Part shown: positions 21,773-28,566 of the stretch, piece after piece
How the letters are laid out: each line of letters opens with the position of its first letter
How positions within the stretch are numbered: position 1 is the first letter of the stretch
From: Mycoplasma sp. CAG:472
GTDB lineage: Bacteria > Bacillota_I > Bacilli_A > RF39 > UBA660
Length of the DNA stretch: 28,566 bases
Assembly (NCBI GenBank): GCA_000437315.1
Contig: FR899414.1
Location: forward strand, 23,381 to 51,946
Direction: 5' to 3'
Notes under the pieces: model-generated
The model's database searches: none
Told to the model about the DNA's origin: nothing
Seen by the model: the letters and a program-made list of their open reading frames with translations, nothing else
Position numbers and translations under genes: made by a program

Positions 21773-23707
21773 ATGAAAGAATATAAAAGAAGAAGCGTAT
21801 TTATAATTTATTTTTTATCATTTTTGTATATGGAATTTGTCTATAGATTTTTATTATACAAAAAAGTTTTTGTGTTATCTAATATTAATATGATTATTTT
21901 TATACTAGGATATAGTATTTTAATGTATGTTTTAACAAGAATTTTTAGTGAAAAACTTAATAAATTTATATTTTATTTTACATTTCTGTTCTGGTCTTTA
22001 TGGTTTTCTGCCCAATATGTTGTAAAGGGATTTTTTGACTTTTATATTTCTTTTTCTGTACTTCAGATTGCTGATCAAGTTACCTCATTTTTAGGTAAAG
22101 CAGTTATTGAAACTGCCAAAAGACTTCCTGGAATAATTCTTTTATGCATACCTTTAATTTTAGTAATTATTTTTAAAAGAAAAATTTATTTTAAAAGAAC
22201 TAATGGTTATAAAATTGGTATGGCTTTAATAATGTTAGTTTTTTCAGGCATTGGTTATATTTATTCACTTAATATTGGTAAAGAAAAATCTTTTAGTCCC
22301 TATGAACTATTTTATCATGTAAATAATCCTGCGCTTAATATTGAAAAAGAGGGTATTATTAATACATTTTTTATTGATAGTTATCGTTTTATATTTGGTT
22401 TCGAAGAAAAAATATATGATAGTAATGGTGCCACAAATAATGTAGAAACAAATTATGAACCTAATATATTAAATATTGATTTTGATTCATTACTTAATGA
22501 TTATGCTGGTAATAATAAAGTTACAACTTTAACAAATTATATTAAAGATAAATATACTTATCAAAATGAATATACTGGAAAATTTAAGGGTAAAAATTTA
22601 ATTTTATTTATGGGAGAAAGTTTTAATGAAATAGCTGTAAGAAAGGATATTACTCCAACTTTATATAAATTAGCAAATAATGGTTTTGTATTTTCTAATT
22701 ATTATACTCCAACAATATATTCGACTATAGGTGGAGAATTTCAAGAATTAACTGGACTATATGCAAATTTTTCTTCATTAAAAGCATTTAGAAATGGTAC
22801 TAATTCATTTCAATATGGAATAGGTAATTTATTTAAAAATGAAGGTTATAATGTTTATGCATATCATAATAATTCTTATGCTTTTCAAGATAGAAACGTT
22901 TATTTAAAAACTTTAGGTTTTGATAATTTTTTAGCATGTTATAATGGACTTGAAAAAAGAATTAATTGTCGCATTTGGCCTCAAAGTGATGTAGAAATGA
23001 TTGATTCAACCACTAATGATTATATTAATAGTGATAAACCTTTTATGGTATTTTATGCGACTGTATCTGGTCATGCAGGTTATAGTTTTTCAGAAAATGC
23101 AATGGCAAGAAAACATAAAGAAGAAATTGAAAAATTTAATTTAGGTTATAGTGAAGGACCACTTTCTTATTTAGCCGCGAATATGGAACTTGATGACGCT
23201 TTAGAAAGTTTAATAAATAAGTTAAAAGATGCTGGTAAACTTGATGATACAGTAATTGCTTTAGTCGGAGATCACTACCCATATGAACTATCAATTGATG
23301 AAATAAATGAAATTTCTAGTTATAAAAAGGATGCTAAAATTGAGGTAAATCATAGTAAATTTATTTTATATAATAGTGCTATGGAAAATGTTAATATATC
23401 AAAAGTTGGTAGCTCAATAGATGTACTTCCGACAATATATAATTTATTTAATTTAAAATATGATTCAAGACTTATTATTGGTACAGATTTATTAAGTACA
23501 AGTGATGGTCTTGCAATGTTTGATAATCGTTCTTGGGTTACTGATAAAGGAACATACTTTACCGCTACCGGAGAGTTTATTAAAAAAGGTGATGTAAGTG
23601 ATGACTATGTTAATAAACAAATGCAAATAGTTAATAATAAAATTAATTTAAGTAGCTATTTTATGGATACAAACTATTATAATATTGTAAGTAATTATGT
23701 TAAATGA
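21773..23707 (+). CDS. LTA-synthase-like sulfatase-fold membrane enzyme
   Basis: This 644-residue protein has five N-terminal membrane helices (about residues 8-165) and a large outside domain of the alkaline phosphatase/sulfatase fold, as in lipoteichoic acid synthases and related phosphoglycerol transferases. Metal and nucleophile positions can be matched: GES with E282 (LILFMGESF), the nucleophile threonine T318 in YSTIGGEF (family form xTSDxEF) and D500-H501 in GDHYPYEL. The Ser-Asp after the nucleophile is replaced by Ile-Gly, which suggests a divergent branch. The likely activity is polymerisation or decoration of envelope glycans with phosphoglycerol from phosphatidylglycerol. ATG 21773 is chosen over TTG 21758 because of the -10 hexamer at 21761. 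Confidence 0.88.
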   Translation: MKEYKRRSVFIIYFLSFLYMEFVYRFLLYKKVFVLSNINMIIFILGYSILMYVLTRIFSEKLNKFIFYFTFLFWSLWFSAQYVVKGFFDFYISFSVLQIADQVTSFLGKAVIETAKRLPGIILLCIPLILVIIFKRKIYFKRTNGYKIGMALIMLVFSGIGYIYSLNIGKEKSFSPYELFYHVNNPALNIEKEGIINTFFIDSYRFIFGFEEKIYDSNGATNNVETNYEPNILNIDFDSLLNDYAGNNKVTTLTNYIKDKYTYQNEYTGKFKGKNLILFMGESFNEIAVRKDITPTLYKLANNGFVFSNYYTPTIYSTIGGEFQELTGLYANFSSLKAFRNGTNSFQYGIGNLFKNEGYNVYAYHNNSYAFQDRNVYLKTLGFDNFLACYNGLEKRINCRIWPQSDVEMIDSTTNDYINSDKPFMVFYATVSGHAGYSFSENAMARKHKEEIEKFNLGYSEGPLSYLAANMELDDALESLINKLKDAGKLDDTVIALVGDHYPYELSIDEINEISSYKKDAKIEVNHSKFILYNSAMENVNISKVGSSIDVLPTIYNLFNLKYDSRLIIGTDLLSTSDGLAMFDNRSWVTDKGTYFTATGEFIKKGDVSDDYVNKQMQIVNNKINLSSYFMDTNYYNIVSNYVK

Positions 23708-23708
23708 C

Positions 23709-23737
23709 TTGTAAAAATACTATAAATTTGATAAGAT
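23709..23737 (+). promoter_or_regulatory. Promoter of the 23763 gene
   Basis: TTGTAA (23709-23714) and TAAGAT (23732-23737) have 17-base spacing with an extended TGA. Confidence 0.65.
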
Positions 23738-23762
23738 TAATTAAGAATAGAGAGGATTATCT

Positions 23763-24404
23763 ATGAGTGAAAAAGATAAATTAAAATCACAAGTTTATTT
23801 AATAATTTTCATATTTATATTTTTAATGATTGTGATAACTGGTGTTTATGCATATTACATAACAAAGGATTTTAAATATGGTTCTTTTGATGTTGATGTT
23901 AAAACAAAAGGCGTTGATACTTTAAAAATTAAAAGTGGAAATGATATAAATATTAATGTAAATGATCATAATTTTATTAAAGATGTTGGTCATTCAATTA
24001 CTGGAGAAACTACAATTGATGTAAACCTTGATACTACTAAAGAAAAAATAAAATATTGTTATGATGTTTATTATGAAGCACCTGAATATGAAGTATTTAA
24101 ATATAGTAATTATCCAAATAGTGAACTTACTTTGAATGTATATTCTAAAGTGAATGATGAAGAGGAAAAACTTCTTATAGAAAATATGGATATAACAACA
24201 GTAACAGGAAAAGTAAATATTCCAATAAATTTAAATATAGATAATTATGAACATAGTATAGATACAGTAAAAAGAGTAAATAAAAATATTAAGTATATAG
24301 CAAAAGTTACTTATAATTATTTTAAAGATATTGATCAAGGAATTAATGATGGTGCAAATTATAATGCTAAATTTAATATTGACAATGTAAGAGAGTGTAA
24401 ATAA
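23763..24404 (+). CDS. Exported beta-rich surface protein of unknown family
   Basis: This 213-residue protein has a signal sequence with a long hydrophobic core (residues 11-31) ending in GVYAYYITKDFKYGSFDVDV, so cleavage after the VYA motif is plausible. The mature part is rich in Asp, Asn, Val and Tyr with alternating patterns typical of beta strands, plus two cysteines (KYCYDVYY, and RECK at the end) that could pair. The beginning after the signal (AYY followed by G-x-F-x-V) recalls TasA/camelysin-like secreted proteins such as the one at 27655, but the similarity is weak and no family is claimed. The ribosome binding site is AGAGGAT, 6 bases upstream. It has its own promoter and terminator. 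Confidence 0.75.
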   Translation: MSEKDKLKSQVYLIIFIFIFLMIVITGVYAYYITKDFKYGSFDVDVKTKGVDTLKIKSGNDININVNDHNFIKDVGHSITGETTIDVNLDTTKEKIKYCYDVYYEAPEYEVFKYSNYPNSELTLNVYSKVNDEEEKLLIENMDITTVTGKVNIPINLNIDNYEHSIDTVKRVNKNIKYIAKVTYNYFKDIDQGINDGANYNAKFNIDNVRECK

Positions 24405-24417
24405 CACTTTCTTTTTC
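24391..24417 (+). terminator. Intrinsic terminator of the 23763 gene
   Basis: The stem GAGAGTGT/ACACTTTC (24391-24398, 24404-24411, one wobble pair) covers the stop codon and is followed by a pyrimidine-T tract. Confidence 0.75.
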
Positions 24418-24423
24418 TCATTA

Positions 24424-24452
24424 TGGACTTTTTATAAGAAATTTTGTATAAT
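24424..24452 (+). promoter_or_regulatory. Promoter of the ZIP-SDR-patatin operon
   Basis: TGGACT (24424-24429) and TATAAT (24447-24452) are separated by 17 bases; the -35 matches four of six positions. Confidence 0.5.
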
Positions 24453-24468
24453 TTTATTGGTGATAGAA

Positions 24469-25185
24469 ATGAGAGCATTATTCTTAACATTATTAACAGG
24501 AATATTTTTCTTAATTGGTATTTTTATAAATAAATTATTTAAATCAAATAAATTAGTCGAGACTTTTTCTATTGGAATGTCTTTTATAGTTCTTTTTAAT
24601 ATTATCTTTTTTGATATTATTCCAGAAATAAAAGAATTTTTTGATTTTAAATATTTTTTGATAGTAATTCTTGGCTTTTCACTTCTTAAAATTCTTGACT
24701 TTTTTGTGCCAGACCATAATCATCATCATAAAGAAAAACTTGATAATATAAAAGAACATAATAATCATCAAACTCATTTAGGCGTTATAACAATTCTTGC
24801 TTTACTATTACATAATATAATTGAAAATATGGTTTTATATAATATAACTTTAGGAAGTTTTAAGACTGGTTTAGTTTTATGTTTAGGAATAGGATTACAT
24901 AATATACCTTTAGGATTTCAAATTGAAAGTGGTTTAAAAGGAAAAAATAAATTTAAAGTTTTTATCCTTACAATGTCTGGATTTATCGGTGGACTAATAT
25001 GTTATTTCTTTAAAAGCATTCCTCTTTATATAACAAATTATTTATTATCATTTACTTTAGGAATGCTTATCTATTTATGCTTTTTTGAACTTCTTAAGGA
25101 GTTATTTGTTAATAGAAAAAATAAAGGTACTTATTTTGGTATAGGACTTGGAATAATACTTGTTATTATTTTACACATTTTATAA
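24469..25185 (+). CDS. ZIP-family metal transporter
   Basis: This 238-residue membrane protein has about eight hydrophobic segments and a His-rich cytoplasmic loop (DHNHHHKEK followed by HNNHQTH) between the third and fourth, typical of ZIP zinc/iron transporters. The membrane metal-binding motifs are LLLHNIIENMVLY (HNxxE as in family TM4) and GLHNIPLGFQI (family TM4/TM5 form HNxPEG, with Glu replaced by Leu). Uptake of zinc or another divalent metal is likely; loss of one acidic ligand could change selectivity. ATG 24469 has GGTGAT 5 bases upstream and is preferred to TTG 24457. It heads an operon with the SDR and patatin genes. Confidence 0.88.
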   Translation: MRALFLTLLTGIFFLIGIFINKLFKSNKLVETFSIGMSFIVLFNIIFFDIIPEIKEFFDFKYFLIVILGFSLLKILDFFVPDHNHHHKEKLDNIKEHNNHQTHLGVITILALLLHNIIENMVLYNITLGSFKTGLVLCLGIGLHNIPLGFQIESGLKGKNKFKVFILTMSGFIGGLICYFFKSIPLYITNYLLSFTLGMLIYLCFFELLKELFVNRKNKGTYFGIGLGIILVIILHIL

Positions 25186-25194
25186 AGGAGAATT

Positions 25195-26076
25195 ATGAAG
25201 AAGGTTGTAATATTCGGGGGAGCCGGTAGTATTGGCTTATCATTAATTAAATATTTACTTTCCGAAGGTAAATATGAGATTACTGTTGTAGATTTAAAAA
25301 ATAAAGAAACAATCAAGAGATTAAAAAGATATAAAAAAAGAGTTAATATTATTTATTCTGATTGTTTTGATCGTGGCCTTATTGATTTTTTAATTAAAAC
25401 ACATGATTATGTTATTAATTTAGCATCATGTGTGTCACCTCTTGCAAATTATAAAGAGGATCTTGCCAATAAAATAGAGTATGGTGTTACTGAAAATATT
25501 ATTAAAGCAATTACATATTATAATCCTAATTGTACTTTAATTTATGGTAGTAGTACAAGTATTTTTGAAAATTTAGATACATATTATAACAAAGCTAAAA
25601 TTAAAACAGAAAAGCTTGTTACAAGTAAATGTAAAAATTATGTTATTGTAAGATTTCCTTTGGTACTTTGCGATTTAACATGTGAACCATTTATTTATAC
25701 AGTAAAAAAAGATAATTTAGTATCATGTATAACTAAAGAAGATGGTGCATATGCAGTATGTAAAATTTTAGATAATTTAGATAAAGTGAATAAAAAAGAA
25801 ATTAATTTAGGTAATATTGAGTGTAAATACGAAGACATACTTAATAATATTTTAAAATATCATGGACTTTCATTTAACTATATTTTATCAAGAATATTTT
25901 TAAGTAAAGATATGTCTTTTCCAATACTTAATGATTCAAAAAAATATGAAAAGATTTTAGAGTATTCAAGTGATTCATTAGATAGCTATTTTATGAGACA
26001 AAAACGAAGAAGTAGACATAGAAAAATTAATATTTTACTAGGTAAATTCATACTTTTAATTAAGAAAGGAAGGTAG
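25195..26076 (+). CDS. NAD(P)-dependent epimerase/dehydratase-like SDR protein
   Basis: This 293-residue protein has an extended-SDR Rossmann fold. The N-terminus MKKVVIFGGAGSIG carries GxxGxxG (G8, G11, G14), followed by an acidic residue at the end of the second strand (VVDLKNK) that favours NAD. VINLASCVSP is the NNA-type segment, YGSSTSIF supplies the catalytic Ser/Thr region and YYNKAKIKTEK holds a YxxxK pair near residues 129-134. The C-terminal substrate domain is divergent and ends in a very basic tail (MRQKRRSRHRK), so the substrate is unknown; a sugar nucleotide or lipid-linked sugar is possible. It lies 9 bases after the ZIP gene, behind AAAGGAG, and one base before the patatin gene. 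Confidence 0.85.
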   Translation: MKKVVIFGGAGSIGLSLIKYLLSEGKYEITVVDLKNKETIKRLKRYKKRVNIIYSDCFDRGLIDFLIKTHDYVINLASCVSPLANYKEDLANKIEYGVTENIIKAITYYNPNCTLIYGSSTSIFENLDTYYNKAKIKTEKLVTSKCKNYVIVRFPLVLCDLTCEPFIYTVKKDNLVSCITKEDGAYAVCKILDNLDKVNKKEINLGNIECKYEDILNNILKYHGLSFNYILSRIFLSKDMSFPILNDSKKYEKILEYSSDSLDSYFMRQKRRSRHRKINILLGKFILLIKKGR

Positions 26077-26077
26077 T

Positions 26078-27124
26078 ATGGTAGGACTTGCATTAGCTGG
26101 AGGGGGAGTTAAAGGTAGTTATCAAATTGGTGCTTATATGGCCTTTAAAAAATGTCATATTAAATTTGATGGTGTATGTGGAACCTCAATTGGTTCATTT
26201 AATGCTGCAATGATTGCTGCAGGAAGAGAAGAAGAACTTCTTGATTTTTGGCTTAATGCAGATATTGGTAAAATACTTGGTTATGAAAAAAAATATGTTG
26301 ATTTAGTTAATAGTGATAATATAGATGAATTAGAACTTTTGAAATCAAGTTTTGATAATTTTGTAAATATTATAAAAAATAAAGGCATAAGTATCGAAGG
26401 ACTTCAGTCTACTTTAAAAGATTTTAATTTAGAACCTGATATTAGAAATAGTAAAATGGATTTTGGACTTATTACTTATAGACTTAAGGATTTTAAACCT
26501 TTAGAACTTTTCAAAGAGGATATGAAAAAAGGTTCTATAAATAACTATATTATTTCAAGTTGTTATTTACCAGTATTTAAAATGGAAAAACTCGAAGAGG
26601 ATAGTTATTATTTTGATGGTGGTATTTATGATAATTGTCCTGCAAATATGATGCTTAAAAAAGGTTATGATAAAGTATATCGTGTTGAACTTAAAGGCAT
26701 GGGTTTTAAGAAAAAACTTATTGATAAAGATAAAGTTATAACAATAGTTCCCACAAGAAAACTATCTTCAACATTAACAGTTAATAAAAAAGCAATTACT
26801 GAAAATATTCAAATAGGTTATTTTGATACAATAAAAGTTCTTAAAAATTATCCTGGAGAAAGATATATATTTAAAAAAAGTCCTAATTGGTATTATGATT
26901 TTGTACTTAAAAATGTTTCTGATAAAGACATATTAAAATATAAAACATTATTTAATGTTAAAGATAATAAGTCACTTGTTATTAAACTTATAGAGTATGC
27001 TATGGAAAAAGATGAAGTAACTTACTTTAATATATATAGTTTAAATAAAATGATTAAAAAATATAAAAATAGCAATCAAAAATATGGTATTTATAGAGTA
27101 ATTAAAGATTTTAAATCTTTTTAA
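26078..27124 (+). CDS. Patatin-like phospholipase (RssA/YchK-like)
   Basis: This 348-residue protein has the patatin hydrolase signature. The oxyanion loop is GGGVKG (residues 8-13), the nucleophile elbow GTSIG with S37, and the catalytic aspartate D180 is in FDGGIYDN. The family comprises serine-aspartate lipases acting on membrane lipids or acyl esters, usually cytoplasmic or membrane-associated. The C-terminal 150 residues are Lys-rich and not assignable. It begins one base after the SDR stop, with GGAAGG just upstream, so it is the last gene of the ZIP-SDR-patatin operon. No regulatory partner is visible. Confidence 0.93.
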   Translation: MVGLALAGGGVKGSYQIGAYMAFKKCHIKFDGVCGTSIGSFNAAMIAAGREEELLDFWLNADIGKILGYEKKYVDLVNSDNIDELELLKSSFDNFVNIIKNKGISIEGLQSTLKDFNLEPDIRNSKMDFGLITYRLKDFKPLELFKEDMKKGSINNYIISSCYLPVFKMEKLEEDSYYFDGGIYDNCPANMMLKKGYDKVYRVELKGMGFKKKLIDKDKVITIVPTRKLSSTLTVNKKAITENIQIGYFDTIKVLKNYPGERYIFKKSPNWYYDFVLKNVSDKDILKYKTLFNVKDNKSLVIKLIEYAMEKDEVTYFNIYSLNKMIKKYKNSNQKYGIYRVIKDFKSF

Positions 27125-27160
27125 AGATGAACTTACAAAGTTTGTCTTTTTTATTTTTAT
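27123..27160 (+). terminator. Intrinsic terminator of the ZIP-SDR-patatin operon
   Basis: The 12-bp stem AAAGATGAACTT/AAGTTTGTCTTT (27123-27134, 27138-27149, two wobble pairs) has an ACA loop and a T-rich tail. Confidence 0.75.
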
Positions 27161-27190
27161 TTATTTGAATAAATTCATATTATTTTGATG

Positions 27191-27210
27191 TATAAAAATA
27201 TATTTTTATA
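27191..27210. repeat. 20-bp perfect AT palindrome
   Basis: TATAAAAATATATTTTTATA is perfectly self-complementary and lies 30-50 bases before the 27260 gene. A shorter inverted repeat (TGAATAAATTCA) is at about 27168-27179. The base composition makes chance palindromes common here. Confidence 0.4.
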
Positions 27211-27259
27211 AACTTATAATTTACTTAAAAATACTTATACTAAATATAGGTGTTTTTAA

Positions 27260-27616
27260 ATGGATTATAATAAAATATATATAAATAGTTCAAATATAAT
27301 AGATAATTTAGAAAGTATGTATTATAAAACAAATAATATAAAATTAAAAAATAAGATATTATATGAAATTAATAAATATAAAAAACTTAATGAAATATGT
27401 TTAATTAAAAATCCAAATATTAAAGAAAATATAATTCATAAATTATCTAATGATTTCTTATTTATTATAAAATTAAATTTTATAAATGATGAAAATATTG
27501 TAAAAAATATTATAGATTTATTTGATGATAATATTAAAAAATTTTCTAGTAGAAAGTATTTATTTTATAAAAATTTACTTGAAAAAAGCAAAATTAATTT
27601 TAAATATATTGTTTAG
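27260..27616 (+). CDS. Small hypothetical protein, Asn/Lys/Ile-rich
   Basis: This 118-residue protein is not recognised. It is predicted to be soluble and mainly helical, with very high Asn, Lys, Ile and Leu content (for example KTNNIKLKNKILYEINKYKK), and no signal, motif or cysteine cluster. ATG 27260 has AGGTG 8 bases upstream. A weak promoter may be TTATAA-N16-TATACT ending at 27241. It stands alone between the patatin operon terminator and a TasA-like gene. The codon pattern is even more AT-biased than its neighbours, so it may be a fast-evolving or accessory gene. Confidence 0.55.
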   Translation: MDYNKIYINSSNIIDNLESMYYKTNNIKLKNKILYEINKYKKLNEICLIKNPNIKENIIHKLSNDFLFIIKLNFINDENIVKNIIDLFDDNIKKFSSRKYLFYKNLLEKSKINFKYIV

Positions 27617-27637
27617 AAATATTTTTTGTGATATTAT
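27609..27637 (+). promoter_or_regulatory. Promoter of the 27655 gene
   Basis: TTGTTT (27609-27614) and TATTAT (27632-27637) are separated by 17 bases, with an extended TGA. A second -10 candidate, TATAAT, is at 27639-27644. Confidence 0.55.
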
Positions 27638-27654
27638 TTATAATAGGTGAGGGT

Positions 27655-28566
27655 ATGAAGAAAGATACTAATGTGATTATAGTAGTTATTTTAGTTGTTA
27701 TTTCTTTTGCGTGTCTTTCTGTAGGCACTTCTTATGCATACCTATCAACTGTCTCGGTTGGGGGGACCCAAAATATTACTACGGGGAATTTAAGTGCTAA
27801 TTTAACTATAAATGGTATGGAAAATGTTGAGATATCTCCGATGAGTGATGAAGAAGGTGTAAATCAAACTACTTATGCAAAAGTAGCTATAGATAAAAAT
27901 AATCAATATACAGTATTTTATTCTTTAAGTTTAGCATATTCAATGAGTAGTTTACCAAATACAATTACAAAAGATGGTTTATTACCACTTGATTTTATTA
28001 AAGTGGCGGTTTTTGCAAGCGATACAGATTCAATAGCAAGTGCTGTTCAAATAAGTGATCCAGTTAAAATTACTGAACTTCCTATGCAAAGTGTAGATAC
28101 AACTGATCATTATAATGATGAATATATGCTTACATTTAATACTTTTAAAGTGCAAACAGATAAAAAATATTATTTTATTAAAGCTTGGTTAGTACCAGAG
28201 ACTCCAGAAACTTTAGATGAAAAATATATTTATTTGGATGCAAATGTTAATCAAGAACCACTTGTTAGTAAGTCATTATATAATTTTACTAACATAAGTG
28301 TTATTAATGGAAGTACTACTTTAAGTAGTGGTTATACTATAAAATTACAAAAGGGTGCTATAACTGGAACAGCCTCACTTTCTAATGTTCCAACTGGTAC
28401 TTATCTTTTGGAAGTAGTTTATAATGGAAATACTTATAGTACAACAGTAAAAATAAAAGAAATAGATGATGTAAATACCACTGAGGGAGTATCTACTTTA
28501 AGTGGAAAAACTTGTGGTGCAAATGAACCTTTACAAAATTGTGCTTATACATATTACACAACTGTA
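27655..28566 (+). CDS. Secreted TasA/camelysin-like protein, 3' truncated by window
   Basis: 304 residues are visible and the frame is open at the right edge. The N-terminus has a signal sequence (residues 6-28) ending VGTSYAYLSTVSVGG, followed by NITTGNLSANL. That S-x-A-Y-L-S then T-G-N-L pattern is typical of TasA/camelysin-like proteins, often processed by a SipW-type signal peptidase. A beta-rich domain with the family spacing follows to about residue 205. A second domain of Ig/carboxypeptidase-regulatory type (FTNISVINGSTTLSSGY, then NVPTGTYLLEVVYNGNTY) runs to about residue 270. The visible end is cysteine-bearing (KTCGANEPLQNC). The function is probably cell surface or extracellular matrix. 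ATG 27655 has AGGTGAGGG just upstream. No signal peptidase gene is visible in this window. Confidence 0.8.
   Translation, partial: MKKDTNVIIVVILVVISFACLSVGTSYAYLSTVSVGGTQNITTGNLSANLTINGMENVEISPMSDEEGVNQTTYAKVAIDKNNQYTVFYSLSLAYSMSSLPNTITKDGLLPLDFIKVAVFASDTDSIASAVQISDPVKITELPMQSVDTTDHYNDEYMLTFNTFKVQTDKKYYFIKAWLVPETPETLDEKYIYLDANVNQEPLVSKSLYNFTNISVINGSTTLSSGYTIKLQKGAITGTASLSNVPTGTYLLEVVYNGNTYSTTVKIKEIDDVNTTEGVSTLSGKTCGANEPLQNCAYTYYTTV

Noticed and set aside
1..28566. TGA read as tryptophan (Mollicutes code)
   Set aside because: Conserved Trp positions use TGG (for example GRWGN in Lgt and KW in YolD), and TGA ends the polymerase, miaA and ABC ATPase frames at expected lengths.

Overview
The window is a very AT-rich stretch of bacterial chromosome with short intergenic gaps, AGA-dominated arginine codons and AAGGAGG-type ribosome binding sites. 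The gene set (two-gene Y-family polymerase/YolD unit, RNase J family protein, lgt, YugP-type metallopeptidase, TmcAL, rpsU-yqeY, LTA-synthase-like sulfatase, VanY-type peptidase) points to a single-membrane Firmicute. An uncultured gut Bacilli lineage near the Erysipelotrichia/RF39/Mollicutes border is a reasonable inference, not a proven one. TGG encodes Trp and TGA ends genes such as the polymerase, so the standard bacterial code is used. There is no tRNA, rRNA, insertion sequence, CRISPR array or phage block, and no gene-free stretch longer than about 230 bases.

Layout. 1-1796: the tail of a membrane protein converges on a YolD/Y-family polymerase pair, whose promoter carries a LexA-like box at the expected start of transcription. 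1917-5082: lgt-trxB-gltX. 5096-8375: a membrane-anchored unknown protein, cysS, a zinc metallopeptidase and a small unknown protein. 8378-12926: minus-strand VanY-type peptidase, tmcAL, transglutaminase-like protein and rpsT, interrupted by plus-strand miaA. 13113-14747: an RNase J family protein whose metal-binding motifs are eroded. 14980-17745: the accessory highlight, a bacteriocin export operon (C39-peptidase ABC transporter and a very small membrane accessory protein) ending in two tiny genes that look like a two-peptide bacteriocin. 17808-18460: rpsU-yqeY. 18508-20869: a two-gene ABC transporter. 20909-24417: a paralogue of the 5150 protein, an LTA-synthase-like enzyme and a surface protein. 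24469-27160: a ZIP transporter, an SDR/epimerase-like protein and a patatin-like phospholipase. 27260-28566: a small unknown protein and the start of a secreted TasA/camelysin-like protein.

How it works together. Most of the window is housekeeping (translation, tRNA modification, lipoprotein and envelope maintenance). The most novel part is the locus between rnj and rpsU. Two precursors of 49 and 52 residues share a 14-15-residue double-glycine leader (motif N-x-N-E-S-I-x-Y-V-G-G). Each core has a GxxxG motif, a basic C-terminus and exactly one cysteine. They sit one base apart, directly behind a leader-cleaving exporter, with no recognisable immunity gene. Upstream lies a cluster of ATGTAAA heptamers in a spacing that suggests an activator site.

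Several genes (lgt, tmcAL, the transglutaminase-like gene and the LTA-synthase-like gene) have a -10 hexamer 6-7 bases before the most credible ATG and no ribosome binding site, so leaderless mRNAs may be common in this organism. All promoter and terminator calls come from reading the sequence by eye.
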